DNA of 64,000 nt from Billgrantia saliphila (GTDB lineage Bacteria > Pseudomonadota > Gammaproteobacteria > Pseudomonadales > Halomonadaceae), in NCBI RefSeq assembly GCF_002930105.1, contig NZ_PJRN01000011.1, positions 62,001 to 126,000 on the forward strand, read 5' to 3'. Every line of letters begins with the position of its first letter. The stretch's first letter is position 1. The translations under genes were made by a program, and so were the position numbers. The notes beneath the pieces were generated by a model, which did not search any database, was not told the origin of the DNA, and was given only the letters and a program-made list of their open reading frames with translations. Below are positions 7,085-17,875 of the stretch, in pieces.

Positions 7085-8590
7085 TCAGTCCTCGGTGACC
7101 GGTTTGAAGCGCCTCAACTCGAGCAGGCGATAACCCGTGTAGTTACCCAGCAGCATGATCAGCGCCATGATGATGAGCTGCACTCCCAGGAAATTGAAGG
7201 TGATGTGACGAATCCAGGGATTGTTCATGGCAAGGTACGCCAGTACCGCCGTTATGAGGCTGCCACCGCCCTGAATCACGACTTGTTTGGGACCTTCCTC
7301 TTCCCACAGTATCGACATGCGCTCGATGGTCCAGGCCAGAATGATCATCGGGAAGAAGGTGATCGTCAGCCCGGCGTTGAGTCCGACCCGATACGACAGT
7401 ACCGAAAAGATCGAGATGATGGCGATCACCGTGATGATGACCGCCGAGACTCGCGCCACCAGTAGTAGATTGAGGTAGGAAAGATAGTTGCGGATCACCA
7501 GGCCAACGGAGACGACCAGCAGGAAACCGATCAGCCCGGTTGGTAGGCTGGTCTGAATAAAGGCCAGTGCGATCAGTACCGGCATGAAGGTGCCGGAAGT
7601 CTTGAGACCCACCATGATGCGCAGGAATACCACGACCAGAGCGCCGATGGGGATCAGCAGAATGGTTTGGAACAGTGCCTGTTCCTCGAGTGGCAGGCTG
7701 TGGATCGAGAAGTTGAGCAGGGTATCGTCGGCCAGTTGGCTGCGCACCGCGGCGGCGGCCGGCTGGCTGCGTGACAGCATCGAGAAGGTGACCCGCGAGT
7801 TGGTCCCGCCCTGAACCTCGAGCACGGCGCGTCCGCCAGCCTCCCACAACAGCAGGTTCTCAGGCTGGCCCTGCGTGCCGGTCCTCGGATCGAACAACGC
7901 CCAGTTTTCCTCATCCTCGAAGACCTGGATCCACGGCGCCAGGGTCTGTCGGCGACGGCCGTCTTCCAATTGCAAGCCGCTGACCTCGCGGGCATGCACG
8001 CCAGCCTGGTTGAGTAGGCGAACGAGTAGGGGAGTGCGTTCGAACTGGGTAAGCAGCAGGCGCGTGTTTTCGCTCTGACGCTCCTCGTTGAAGTCTCGGA
8101 TCAATTCGCGGGCGAAGGTATAAGGATCGGCGCTACGCGCCCAGGCGCGTTCGATGACCTGGGCGGCGGCGGTGTCGTAGGGGCGCTCCCAAGTGACCTC
8201 GCGCAGCTCCGGTCGGTTGGCCTGCTGCCGGCGCGTATCCTCGGTGACTTGCAGCCGAACGGAATAGTAGAGCTGCTGACTGCCCGTCGCCTGGCGGATC
8301 GACCATTGCGCGCGACGACCGGACTCGTCCTGCAGGAACGAGAGCCCATAGCCTGGAGAAGCCGTGTTTTCGGTCAGAATGCGATAGCCAAGCTGATGCG
8401 ACGGCAGGGCGAAGTCTACCCGCACGGGCTCACCCAGGGCGGTGAAGTCGATGATCGCCTCGACTTCCCAGATTTGACGCTGCTCGCCTGGCGTCCAGGG
8501 AACTTCGAGCTGGATGTGCCGGTACAGGCTCGTGCCGATACCCAGCACCAACAGCAGACCCACGATGATATAGAAGGGCAGTCGCGACAT
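7085..8590 (-). CDS. 7TM protein with inactive transglutaminase-like periplasmic domain
   Basis: This 501-residue inner-membrane protein has one N-terminal membrane helix (residues about 5-22), a periplasmic region of about 280 residues, and six to seven helices between residues about 310 and 490. The periplasmic part contains a transglutaminase-like fold, but the expected catalytic Cys position reads ERTPLLVRLLNQ and the His position reads LAPWIQVF. Only the Asp of ALFDPRTG is kept, so it should be non-catalytic. It matches the Transglut_i_TM plus 7TM_transglut architecture. The neighbours are a retropepsin-like lipoprotein upstream and an ATP-grasp ligase downstream. Confidence 0.88.
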   Translation of the reverse strand: MSRLPFYIIVGLLLVLGIGTSLYRHIQLEVPWTPGEQRQIWEVEAIIDFTALGEPVRVDFALPSHQLGYRILTENTASPGYGLSFLQDESGRRAQWSIRQATGSQQLYYSVRLQVTEDTRRQQANRPELREVTWERPYDTAAAQVIERAWARSADPYTFARELIRDFNEERQSENTRLLLTQFERTPLLVRLLNQAGVHAREVSGLQLEDGRRRQTLAPWIQVFEDEENWALFDPRTGTQGQPENLLLWEAGGRAVLEVQGGTNSRVTFSMLSRSQPAAAAVRSQLADDTLLNFSIHSLPLEEQALFQTILLIPIGALVVVFLRIMVGLKTSGTFMPVLIALAFIQTSLPTGLIGFLLVVSVGLVIRNYLSYLNLLLVARVSAVIITVIAIISIFSVLSYRVGLNAGLTITFFPMIILAWTIERMSILWEEEGPKQVVIQGGGSLITAVLAYLAMNNPWIRHITFNFLGVQLIIMALIMLLGNYTGYRLLELRRFKPVTED

Positions 8591-8629
8591 GAATCATCCT
8601 TGCAAGGGGCTAGCGGGGGACGCTCGGCG

Positions 8630-9484
8630 TTAGCCTTCCTCTTCGTCCCGGTCGTTGATTTCGTCCTGTGCCGCTTCGGAGGCAGGCCGACCGCCAGGAA
8701 ACTCGGGACGCGGATGAATGTAGTCTTCAGCCACATCGATCAGGGCGATATCCATCAAGAAGCGCCGCCCCAGCAGCACGGGATAGTTGAGGTGCGTGCG
8801 ATCGTTGAGGGTAAATTCGACCGGCTCGCGAATCGGTCCCAGGGTCATCAGCAGACTCACCACCGGGCGTGATTCACTGCCCGCCGCTTGCAGGATGCGG
8901 ACCCGACGCTCGATAGGTCGCTCGATCCATTCATCGCGAACGCCTTCGACGATCACGTCATCCTCGTTCAGGCCCAGCTTGAAACGCACCCAATCCTCGC
9001 CATCACGCTCGAAGCGGGTGATGTCGGTGGCCGACAGCGAGGAGGTGTTGGCACCCGAATCGACCCGCGCTCGCAGGTAGGTACCGACATCCGGCAGGCC
9101 GATCCATTCGGAGCGTCCAACCATGGCCTTGTTGGACAGGTTCTCGGCGAGCTGCTCGTTGCACTCGGCCGGCACCACGACAGGGTCTTCGCTGCGCTGC
9201 TCGAGTCGCTCGATATCGGCGCGCAGATGGCGCAGCGTGGCGCCGGCATCGCGGAATTCCGCTAGCAGGGTTTCCTGGCGTTGCGACTGCTCATCGAGGC
9301 GTGCATCGGTACGATCACAGCGTGTGACGAGCTGTTGCTCGAGCTGGTCGATGCGCGTCTCGAAGGCACTGGGGTCGAGCGTAGGCTCCGCTTCACGGTC
9401 GACTCCGGGGCTAAGGGCGCATCCGCTGAGCAGCAGGGAAGCCAGCAACCAGGGAAAGGGAGCGGATAGCGTTCTCGATCGCAT
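8630..9484 (-). CDS. Lipoprotein retropepsin-like protease ("ATP-dependent zinc protease" family)
   Basis: This 284-residue protein starts with a lipoprotein signal whose lipobox is LLLSGC, putting the lipidated Cys at residue 22. The +2 residue is Ala, consistent with outer-membrane sorting. A coiled coil spans about residues 40-105, followed by an aspartic-protease-like domain with VDSGANTSSLS and the flap-side motif PVLLGRRFLMD. Databases often call this family ATP-dependent zinc proteases, but the visible motif is DSGA, as in retropepsins. The reading frame stays open to 9874; the start at 9484 is chosen because it begins the signal peptide. It is 39 bp upstream of the 7TM-transglutaminase gene. 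Confidence 0.85.
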   Translation of the reverse strand: MRSRTLSAPFPWLLASLLLSGCALSPGVDREAEPTLDPSAFETRIDQLEQQLVTRCDRTDARLDEQSQRQETLLAEFRDAGATLRHLRADIERLEQRSEDPVVVPAECNEQLAENLSNKAMVGRSEWIGLPDVGTYLRARVDSGANTSSLSATDITRFERDGEDWVRFKLGLNEDDVIVEGVRDEWIERPIERRVRILQAAGSESRPVVSLLMTLGPIREPVEFTLNDRTHLNYPVLLGRRFLMDIALIDVAEDYIHPRPEFPGGRPASEAAQDEINDRDEEEG

Positions 9485-9838
9485 GATGGGTCGACGGTCT
9501 CCGGAAGGACATTGGTTAGCAGAGCTGGACAGGATGAAACGCGGACGCAGATGCCGCGCAAAAATACGACGTGAGATGATAAGGAGTCGAAGCCACGCTT
9601 GTCCAACACCGCAGCAAGGAGTTGATTTAACATAATATACATTATGCGAACTCACGGCATATCCATAGGCTGCGTCATTCGCATGCCGACCACGCGGGTC
9701 TTCATCTGGTGACGGACGCATCCCTGTTGGCCGTGTGCCTGACATTGCATCCTCCTGAGCACCTGTCGCGCGGCCACGCACATTCCTCCTTCTGAGCAAT
9801 GCGATCGGTTTGGCATGGAGCGATCCGATATACGCAAA
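9485..9838. other. Gene-poor spacer between the retropepsin gene and the ectoine operon
   Basis: I see no convincing gene here. On the minus strand the frame of the retropepsin gene stays open through most of it, but the encoded sequence has no recognisable character. The notable element is an AT-rich palindrome at 9631-9646. Confidence 0.6.
9631..9646 (-). promoter_or_regulatory. AT-rich palindrome, probable promoter/operator of the retropepsin operon
   Basis: CATAAT-ATAC-ATTATG is a perfect 6-4-6 inverted repeat in the only AT-rich stretch upstream of the three-gene module. On the minus strand it contains a TATTAT that could serve as a -10 element. It lies about 147 bp before the start at 9484. 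The binding factor is unknown. Confidence 0.4.
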
Positions 9839-9865
9839 CGAACCCCGGCTTTCGGCCGGGGTTCG
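9839..9865 (-). terminator. Terminator of the ectoine operon
   Basis: Positions 9839-9849 pair perfectly with 9855-9865 around a five-base loop. The hairpin lies 34 bp downstream of the ectC stop and is followed on the minus strand by a short TTT. It looks like an intrinsic terminator with a weak T-tract. Confidence 0.75.
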
Positions 9866-9899
9866 TTGCATCATTGCCGGAACAGCTCCGGATCACACC

Positions 9900-10295
9900 T
9901 CATCCCTCATCGGGCGGCGCATACGAGCCGTCTTCCCGATGCACTTCCTTGCCGGTGATCGGAGGCGTGAACACGCAGGCTAAATGCATTGTCTTGTGAG
10001 CACGCAGCAGATGCTCGTCATGCTGGTCGAGGACATAGATGTCGCCCGGCTTGATGGGCCAGATCTTGCCGTCGGCCAGCGTCTCCACCTCACCTTCGCC
10101 TTCAATGCAGTACACCGATTCGTAGTGATGCTTGTAATGAATATGCGTCTCGGTGCCTTCGTAGATGCGCGTGATGTGGAAGGAGAAGCCACCACCGTCG
10201 TTGGCCAGCACCAGGCGGGTGCTGTCCCAGGTGCCGCTTTCCGACTTGACCAGGCGGTCAGTCTTGCGCGCTTCCTCGAGATTGCGAACGATCAT
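9900..10295 (-). CDS. ectC: L-ectoine synthase
   Basis: This 131-residue cupin enzyme cyclises N-gamma-acetyl-L-2,4-diaminobutyrate to ectoine, the last step of compatible-solute synthesis. Visible family features are the N-terminal [14 protein letters not shown], the cupin metal and substrate segment [20 protein letters not shown], and the second cupin motif [18 protein letters not shown]. It is the last gene of ectABC, 71 bp after ectB, with a hairpin in that gap. No hydroxylase gene ectD follows. Confidence 0.98.
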   Translation of the reverse strand: MIVRNLEEARKTDRLVKSESGTWDSTRLVLANDGGGFSFHITRIYEGTETHIHYKHHYESVYCIEGEGEVETLADGKIWPIKPGDIYVLDQHDEHLLRAHKTMHLACVFTPPITGKEVHREDGSYAPPDEG

Positions 10296-10324
10296 GTTCC
10301 GTCACTCCACTTGATCCATAGTCT

Positions 10325-10347
10325 GGCCGGCTGCACGACAGCCGGCC
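10325..10347 (-). other. Intercistronic hairpin between ectB and ectC
   Basis: GGCCGGCTG at 10325-10333 is perfectly complementary to CAGCCGGCC at 10339-10347, with a five-base loop. It sits inside the ectoine operon, about 20 bp past the ectB stop and 30 bp before the ectC start. No T-tract follows in the direction of transcription, so partial attenuation, RNA processing or message stabilisation is more likely than full termination. Confidence 0.6.
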
Positions 10348-10366
10348 GTGGGTGCGTCACCATCGG

Positions 10367-12363
<1,997 letters not shown>

Positions 12364-12395
12364 GTTAAGGCTTCGCTGTAGCGATGTTGCTCAGA

Positions 12396-12423
12396 ATAAT
12401 AACAGGGCTTGCCAGCAAATCAA
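12396..12423 (-). promoter_or_regulatory. Probable sigma-70 promoter of ectABC
   Basis: On the minus strand, TTGATT (12423-12418) and TATTAT (12401-12396) are separated by 16 bp, giving a predicted 5' UTR of about 25 bases before ectA. The location fits the osmoregulated promoter region described for ectABC in Halomonas. I cannot assign separate sigma-70 and sigma-38 start sites from sequence alone. Confidence 0.55.
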
Positions 12424-12450
12424 AACAGGCATTATGACTACGCCACGATT

Positions 12451-12469
12451 GCATAACAAAAAATTATGC
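12451..12469. promoter_or_regulatory. AT-rich inverted repeat upstream of the ectABC promoter
   Basis: GCATAA at 12451-12456 and TTATGC at 12464-12469 form a perfect 6-bp inverted repeat around an A-rich 7-base centre. It lies about 28 bp upstream of the predicted -35 box. That position suits an activator or regulator site or a curved upstream element. Confidence 0.4.
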
Positions 12470-12578
12470 TTCGTTGCTTCCCTGCCGCCCGTAGCGCTCA
12501 TCCCTGTCAGCGGCTTCATGTCGCCGACTCACCGACAAGTCTAGACTAGACAGCCATCAGCGTCGGCCAGAAACTCAG

Positions 12579-12601
12579 CGGGCCGCCTCTGTGGCGGCCC
12601 G
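12579..12601 (-). terminator. Terminator of gor
   Basis: CGGGCCGCC at 12579-12587 pairs perfectly with 12593-12601 around a five-base loop. The hairpin lies 24 bp downstream of the gor stop. The sequence following on the minus strand is only mildly T-rich. Confidence 0.65.
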
Positions 12602-12625
12602 TAGGATGGAACGAAATAGAGTCGA

Positions 12626-13987
12626 TCAGGTACGCGACGGGGTACGCATGGTGACGAACTCCTCGGCACCGGTCGGGTGAATTCCGACGGTGGCATCGAA
12701 GTCCGCCTTGGTCAGGCCGGCCTTCACGGCAATGGCAATCCCCTGAATCAGCTCGCCGGCCTCTTCGCCCACCATGTGCGCCCCTACCACGACATCGCTC
12801 GCGTCATCGACGATGAGCTTCATCAGGCAGCGTTCGGCACTTCCTGACAGCGTATGCTTCATAGGGCGGAAATCGGTGCGATAGACTCGGATCGCTTCGC
12901 ACTGCTCGCGCGCCTGCTCCTCCGAAAGACCCACGGTGCCGATATTGGGGTGACAGAACACCGCCGTGGCAATGTTGCGATAATCCATCGCCGCAGGAGG
13001 CGCGTCGCCGAAATGCTGGTTGACCAGGTGCATGGCTTCGGCCAGTGCCACCGGCGTCAGCTCCGGTCCCCCCGTGACGTCACCAAGGGCGAGGACGGAG
13101 GGGACAGACGTCTCGAAGCGCTCGTTGACCTTGAGCGTGCCATCGGGGTTGAGTGCCACCTCCAGCGCATCGAGCCCCACCCCGGTCAGATTGGGCCGAC
13201 GCCCGGTTGCCGCCAGGACAGCATCCACCTCAAGCGTCTCGCCGTTGGTCAGCGCCACCTGCAAGCCACCGGCCACCTCGTCGATGCGCTCGATATTGGT
13301 TTCGAAGTGCAGGTTGACGCCCTTGGCTGCCATCTGCTCGCGCGTGAATTCACGCACTTCGCGGTCGAATCCTCGCAGGAACAACTCACCCCGGTAGACC
13401 AGATGAGTCTCGCTGCCGAGCCCATTGAAGATGCTGGCGAACTCCACCGCGATATAGCCACCGCCGAGGACCAGGAAGCGCTTCGGAAACCGTTCGAGAT
13501 CGAACACTTCGTTGGACGTCACCGCATGCTCGCGCCCCGGGAATTCCGGCACCCAGGGCCATCCGCCCACCGCAACCAGGATCTTCTCGGCACGATAGCG
13601 CTCGCCGTCCACTTCGACGCAATGGGCATCGACTACCCTCGCCCGCCCGTGAATCAACCGCACCCCGGCGTTATCCAGCAACCGGCCGTAGATATCGTTG
13701 AGCCGCTTGATCTCGCGGGTCTTGTTATCGCGCAGCGTCGGCCAATCGAAACGCGGTGGCTGCGGCAAATGCCAGCCGAATCCGCTTGCGTCTTCGAAAG
13801 CGTCATGAAAATGCGCCGCATAGGAGTAGAGTTTCTTGGGCACGCAGCCCACATTGACGCAGGTCCCCCCGAGGTAGCGATCCTCGGCGACCGCCACCCG
13901 GGCCCCGGTTGCCGCCGCGGTGCGTGCGGCGCGCACCCCGCCGGAGCCGGCGCCAATGACGAAGAGGTCATAGTCGAAATCTGACAC
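12626..13987 (-). CDS. gor: Glutathione-disulfide reductase
   Basis: This 453-residue flavoprotein reduces oxidised glutathione with NADPH in the cytosol. The FAD motif is [14 protein letters not shown] near residue 10, the redox disulfide is [13 protein letters not shown] near residue 42, and the NAD(P) motif is [17 protein letters not shown] near residue 172. The catalytic C-terminal HPTGAEEF is present. A terminator follows. The gene is divergent from carbonic anhydrase and works with glutaredoxin, which is encoded at 63334. Confidence 0.96.
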   Translation of the reverse strand: MSDFDYDLFVIGAGSGGVRAARTAAATGARVAVAEDRYLGGTCVNVGCVPKKLYSYAAHFHDAFEDASGFGWHLPQPPRFDWPTLRDNKTREIKRLNDIYGRLLDNAGVRLIHGRARVVDAHCVEVDGERYRAEKILVAVGGWPWVPEFPGREHAVTSNEVFDLERFPKRFLVLGGGYIAVEFASIFNGLGSETHLVYRGELFLRGFDREVREFTREQMAAKGVNLHFETNIERIDEVAGGLQVALTNGETLEVDAVLAATGRRPNLTGVGLDALEVALNPDGTLKVNERFETSVPSVLALGDVTGGPELTPVALAEAMHLVNQHFGDAPPAAMDYRNIATAVFCHPNIGTVGLSEEQAREQCEAIRVYRTDFRPMKHTLSGSAERCLMKLIVDDASDVVVGAHMVGEEAGELIQGIAIAVKAGLTKADFDATVGIHPTGAEEFVTMRTPSRT

Positions 13988-14148
13988 ACAGTTCTCCTTG
14001 TCTCGCCGAGCTGTGCCAGCCGGCCTGATCGAATGGCACGATACTACCAGCGCCAGGGGGGAGCGTGCAGGTCTGCCAAGGCGCGGTTGACCCCAACGTC
14101 TGGGCTAGGTACAAGAGGCGAGCTCTGACTGACTAGGTAAATCCATTC

Positions 14149-14805
14149 ATGGACAAGGAAATCAAGGCCCTGCTCGACAACAACCGTGCCTGGGCCGAGC
14201 GCGTGCATCAAGAAGACCCCGACTTTTTCGCCCGGCTATCAAGCCAGCAGAATCCCGATTACCTATGGATCGGTTGCTCGGACAGCCGCGTGCCGGCCAA
14301 TCAGATCATCTCGCTGCCTCCCGGCGAGGTCTTCGTACATCGCAACGTCGCCAATCTCGTTCACCACAACGATCTCAACGCCCTGTCGGTACTCCAGTAC
14401 GCCGTCGACGTGCTCGAGGTTCGGCATATCATGGTCGTCGGCCATTACGGCTGTGGCGGCGTGAGGGCGGCGGTTTCCGGCGGCGATAACGGCATGGTCG
14501 ACCTCTGGCTGCACTCGGTCCGCGAACTCTACAACCAGCACCGCAGCGAACTGGCCGAGCTGCCGGTGGCCGAGCAGGTGGATCGCATGTGCGAGCTGAA
14601 CGTCAAGGCCCAAGTCAAAAATTTGTGTCACAACAAGACTATCCAGCACGCCTGGCAGCGCGGCCAGCCTTTGGCCATTCATGGCTGGATCTACGGACTA
14701 GACAATGGCCGTATTCACGACCTCGATTGCAGCGTCCTGGGGCTCGACCAGGTGGCTACGCTGTACCGCATCGATCGAGTCGAGACGCCGCCCGACAGCG
14801 CTTGA
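14149..14805 (+). CDS. can: Beta-class carbonic anhydrase
   Basis: This 218-residue enzyme interconverts CO2 and bicarbonate. The zinc ligands and dyad are visible in WIGCSDSRVPANQI (Cys, Asp, Arg) and VVGHYGCGGVRAA (His, Cys). Length and sequence match the Can (YadF) subgroup of proteobacteria. It is followed after 76 bp by a prolidase gene on the same strand. Confidence 0.96.
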   Translation: MDKEIKALLDNNRAWAERVHQEDPDFFARLSSQQNPDYLWIGCSDSRVPANQIISLPPGEVFVHRNVANLVHHNDLNALSVLQYAVDVLEVRHIMVVGHYGCGGVRAAVSGGDNGMVDLWLHSVRELYNQHRSELAELPVAEQVDRMCELNVKAQVKNLCHNKTIQHAWQRGQPLAIHGWIYGLDNGRIHDLDCSVLGLDQVATLYRIDRVETPPDSA

Positions 14806-14881
14806 TGGATAGGCCTCGACGGCTCGTCATCCAAGCGCGTCGCGGCCTACACTGGCTTGAGACCCATTGCTGGAAACCGCC

Positions 14882-16192
14882 ATGACCGATGTGCTTGCCG
14901 CCCTTCAGCTCGACCATCTGGACAGACTGGAACGCTGCTACGACGATATCCTGGATGCCCACGGATATGCCGGCCTTTTGATCTACAGCGGACATCCGGC
15001 CCGCCACTACGGCGATGACCAGGAAGCCAGTTTCTGTAGTTACGGTCACTTCCAGCACTGGACGGGCCAGGCCGGGTGGCCCCACTGCTGGTTGCTGATT
15101 CGTCCCGGCAAACGCCCCGTCTGCCACCTCCATGCTCCCGACGATTTCTGGCACCTGCCCACATCGCTGCCCGATCAGGCCTGGGTCGAACATTGCGAAG
15201 TCGTCACGGGGCGCTTCGAGACGCCCCCAAAGCCGGAAGTCGACGGCCCGCTGGCGGTGATCGGCGATGTCAGTCACGAGACCGCTCGAGCACTCAAGGC
15301 GAAGCTCAATCCTCCGACGCTTCTCGCTGCACTCGATGAAATTCGAGTATGCAAGAGCGAATATGAGGTCGCTTGCCTGCTCGATGCCAATCGCTTGGCT
15401 GCACGCGGCCATCTCGCCGCACGAGATGCCTTCGAGACCGGTGGCGCCGAGCTCGACATTCACCTCGCCTATCTGCAGGCCTCCCGACAGCGGGAAAGCG
15501 AGCTTCCCTATGGCAACATTGTTGGGCTCGGGCAGCATGCTGCAGTCTTGCATTACCAGCACTACGACCCCTCCACTCCCGTTTCTCGCCGTAGCCTGTT
15601 GGTCGACGCCGGCGCTCGCTATCGTGGCTACTGCGCCGACATCACCCGAACCTGGACGGGACCGGACACTGACCCGCTGTTCGCCACGCTGATCACGGCA
15701 ATGGAGACGTTGCAGCAGCGCTTGATCGCCGACCTGCGTCCCGGCCTCGACTTCGTCGAGTTGCATGCACGCATGCATCGCGAACTCGCCGATCTGCTGG
15801 TAGCGCACGAGGTCGTGACGGGCTCTGCCGAGGCGGCACTGGCCAATGGGGTGACTCGCGCCTTCTGCCCCCATGGGCTGGGGCATCTCCTGGGTGTCCA
15901 GGTGCACGACGTCGGCGGACAAGTGAGCGGTGACGGGCATCCCTTGCCACCGCCTCCCGAGCACCCTGCGCTGCGTCTCACGCGTGAACTGGAGGCGGGA
16001 ATGGTGGTCACCATAGAACCGGGCCTTTACTTTATTCCCCTGCTCCTCGCGCCGCTGCGACAAGAGGCGGCGAGTCACGACGTGAACTGGCCGCTGGTGG
16101 AGCGCCTGGCTCCGCACGGTGGTATCCGTATCGAGGACAATATCAGAATCACGGCTCAGGGAGCCGAGAACCTGACGCCCCGCATCGAGTGA
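14882..16192 (+). CDS. pepQ: Xaa-Pro dipeptidase (prolidase)
   Basis: This 436-residue M24-family metallopeptidase cleaves Xaa-Pro dipeptides. The dinuclear metal ligands are visible in LLVDAGARYRGYCADITRTW (two Asp), FCPHGLGHLLGVQVHD (His), MVVTIEPGLYF (Glu) and GGIRIEDNIRI (Glu). The architecture, an N-terminal domain of about 160 residues plus the pita-bread domain, matches PepQ and the organophosphorus acid anhydrolases of Alteromonas and Halomonas. The ATG at 14882 is preferred to a TTG at 14867. It ends eight bases before yheT, so the two are probably co-transcribed. Confidence 0.94.
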   Translation: MTDVLAALQLDHLDRLERCYDDILDAHGYAGLLIYSGHPARHYGDDQEASFCSYGHFQHWTGQAGWPHCWLLIRPGKRPVCHLHAPDDFWHLPTSLPDQAWVEHCEVVTGRFETPPKPEVDGPLAVIGDVSHETARALKAKLNPPTLLAALDEIRVCKSEYEVACLLDANRLAARGHLAARDAFETGGAELDIHLAYLQASRQRESELPYGNIVGLGQHAAVLHYQHYDPSTPVSRRSLLVDAGARYRGYCADITRTWTGPDTDPLFATLITAMETLQQRLIADLRPGLDFVELHARMHRELADLLVAHEVVTGSAEAALANGVTRAFCPHGLGHLLGVQVHDVGGQVSGDGHPLPPPPEHPALRLTRELEAGMVVTIEPGLYFIPLLLAPLRQEAASHDVNWPLVERLAPHGGIRIEDNIRITAQGAENLTPRIE

Positions 16193-16199
16193 CGGCGAC

Positions 16200-17240
16200 A
16201 TGAGCGCAGCACAACATTGGGCCGATTTCGTTCCCCCCCGTGGGTTGGCCAATGCCCACGTCCAGACGCTGCTGCCTCGGGTGTTGTCTCGCCCGCGCCT
16301 GTCCCGAAGCGTCGAGGTATTCGAACTCCCCGACGGCGATTTCGTCGAGCTGAACTGGGCACAGCCGGCCCCGGCGGATCCACAGGCCCCACTCTTCGTG
16401 CTTTTCCACGGCCTCGAAGGCTCCTTCGCCTCACCCTATGCACGTTGGCTGCTGGCCACCGCCAGCGCGTTGGGGTGGCGCGCCGTGCTGATGCACTTTC
16501 GCGGCTGCGGCAGTCGACCCAATCGCCTGCCACGGGCCTACCATAGCGGCGATACCGCCGATGCCTACTGGCTGTTTGCCGAGCTGTCGCGCCGCTATCC
16601 GCAAGCGCTCAAGGTGGCGGGAGGCGTTTCGCTGGGAGGCAACATGTTGCTCAAGCTGGTCGCCGAACAGGGAGGGGATGGGCTCGACTTGGCCGGCGCG
16701 ATCATCGTCAGTGCCCCGCTCGATCTTGCTGCCAGCGCCGACACCCTGCACCGGGGCTTCGCCCGGCTCTACGAACGCCACCTGCTCAGTGCGCTCAAGC
16801 GCAAGGTGCGCGCCAGATTGAAGCGCGACGAGCTTCCGCTGACGCTCGACGTTGATGGCCTGATGCGACTCGACAGCCTACGTGCCTACGATGACGCGGT
16901 TACCGCTCCCCTGCATGGGTTTCGCGATGCCAGCGACTACTACCGGCGCGCCTCGGCGGGACCTTTGCTCGGCGAGATCGAACTTCCCACCCTGATCGTG
17001 CATGCCAACGACGATCCCTTCATGCCTGCGAAGCTCTTCGAAAATCTGCCGCCGCCTTCCGACGCGGTGCGCCTCGAGATTGCCCGGCATGGCGGTCATG
17101 TCGGTTTCATGGAGTGGCGAGACGGGGGTCTGCGGCCATGGCTGGCCAGACGCCTGGCGCACGAACTGAGCGCCTGGGCCGCCCCGAACGCCCCCTGGCG
17201 CTTGCCGGCGGGACGCCGCCTCAGCCGATCGGGCAGCTGA
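16200..17240 (+). CDS. YheT-family alpha/beta hydrolase
   Basis: This 346-residue alpha/beta hydrolase belongs to the YheT family. The oxyanion region is [12 protein letters not shown], the nucleophilic Ser sits in [12 protein letters not shown], the acid in [11 protein letters not shown] and the His in [12 protein letters not shown]. The physiological substrate is unknown; relatives show esterase activity. The start overlaps no upstream gene and follows pepQ by seven bases. The last 20 bp overlap the convergent msrA gene. Confidence 0.9.
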   Translation: MSAAQHWADFVPPRGLANAHVQTLLPRVLSRPRLSRSVEVFELPDGDFVELNWAQPAPADPQAPLFVLFHGLEGSFASPYARWLLATASALGWRAVLMHFRGCGSRPNRLPRAYHSGDTADAYWLFAELSRRYPQALKVAGGVSLGGNMLLKLVAEQGGDGLDLAGAIIVSAPLDLAASADTLHRGFARLYERHLLSALKRKVRARLKRDELPLTLDVDGLMRLDSLRAYDDAVTAPLHGFRDASDYYRRASAGPLLGEIELPTLIVHANDDPFMPAKLFENLPPPSDAVRLEIARHGGHVGFMEWRDGGLRPWLARRLAHELSAWAAPNAPWRLPAGRRLSRSGS

Positions 17241-17835
17241 CCCCGGTCCCCTGCAGCCCGCAGTAGCCACCGGGGTTCTTGTGCAGATATTGCTGGTGGT
17301 ACTCCTCGGCAAGGTAGAACGCCGTGAGCGGCGCAATCTCCGTGGTGATCCTGCCGCGCCCGGCCTGGGCCAGCGAATACTGGTAGGCATCGCGGCTGCG
17401 CTTTGCGGCCGTCAGCTGGTCGTCGTTTGTCGTGTAGATCGCCGAGCGATACTGACTGCCGACGTCGTTACCTTGGCGCATGCCCTGGGTGGGATCGTGG
17501 GCCTCCCAGAAAACCCGTAGCAGCGTCTGCAGGTCGATCGTGCGCGGATCGAACACGACCTTGACGACCTCGGCATGCCCCGTCCGACCGGAGCAGGTTT
17601 CCTCGTAGGTCGGATTGGACGTCACGCCGCCGGCGTAGCCCACCGCCGTCACGTAAACCCCGGGCAGCTGCCAGAAGAGTCGCTCGGCGCCCCAGAAACA
17701 GCCCAGCCCCAAGACGATCTCCTCATGGTGCTCAGGGTACGGCGGCTGCATCGAGCGACCGGTGACAGCGTGGATCCCGGACACACGGATAGGCTCGTCG
17801 CGCCCCGGCAAGGCATCGGCGGGATCGAGGATCAT
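17221..17835 (-). CDS. msrA: Peptide-methionine (S)-S-oxide reductase MsrA
   Basis: This 204-residue repair enzyme reduces the S-epimer of methionine sulfoxide in proteins. The catalytic Cys is in [14 protein letters not shown]. The resolving cysteines lie in the C-terminal [12 protein letters not shown], as in the three-Cys E. coli type. The start at 17835 has AAGGAG seven bases upstream; the frame is open to 17979 but that part overlaps tamB antiparallel logic and has no family similarity. It sits 40 bp downstream of tamB. Confidence 0.95.
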   Translation of the reverse strand: MILDPADALPGRDEPIRVSGIHAVTGRSMQPPYPEHHEEIVLGLGCFWGAERLFWQLPGVYVTAVGYAGGVTSNPTYEETCSGRTGHAEVVKVVFDPRTIDLQTLLRVFWEAHDPTQGMRQGNDVGSQYRSAIYTTNDDQLTAAKRSRDAYQYSLAQAGRGRITTEIAPLTAFYLAEEYHQQYLHKNPGGYCGLQGTGVSCPIG

Positions 17836-17875
17836 GGCACTCTCCTTTTCATGGCCCATCTCATGGGTCACCCTC

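Noticed and set aside
9652-9786. Small Met/Arg/Gln-rich open frame on the minus strand before the retropepsin gene
   Set aside because: The apparent Shine-Dalgarno sequence abuts the ATG almost directly, the composition is unlike a folded or membrane peptide, and nothing supports expression.
9485-9874. N-terminal extension of the retropepsin-like gene (130 extra codons)
   Set aside because: The frame is open, but the lipoprotein signal peptide begins at 9484. The upstream sequence has no family character, and it would bury the signal inside the protein.
10296-10366. Sigma-54 (-24/-12) promoter before ectC
   Set aside because: I looked for GG-N10-GC on the minus strand because such a promoter is reported in Halomonas elongata. 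The best match has an 11-base spacing and overlaps the hairpin, so I do not call it.
14756-16252. 498-codon open frame antisense to pepQ
   Set aside because: PepQ has all metal ligands in order on the plus strand; the antisense product has no motif.
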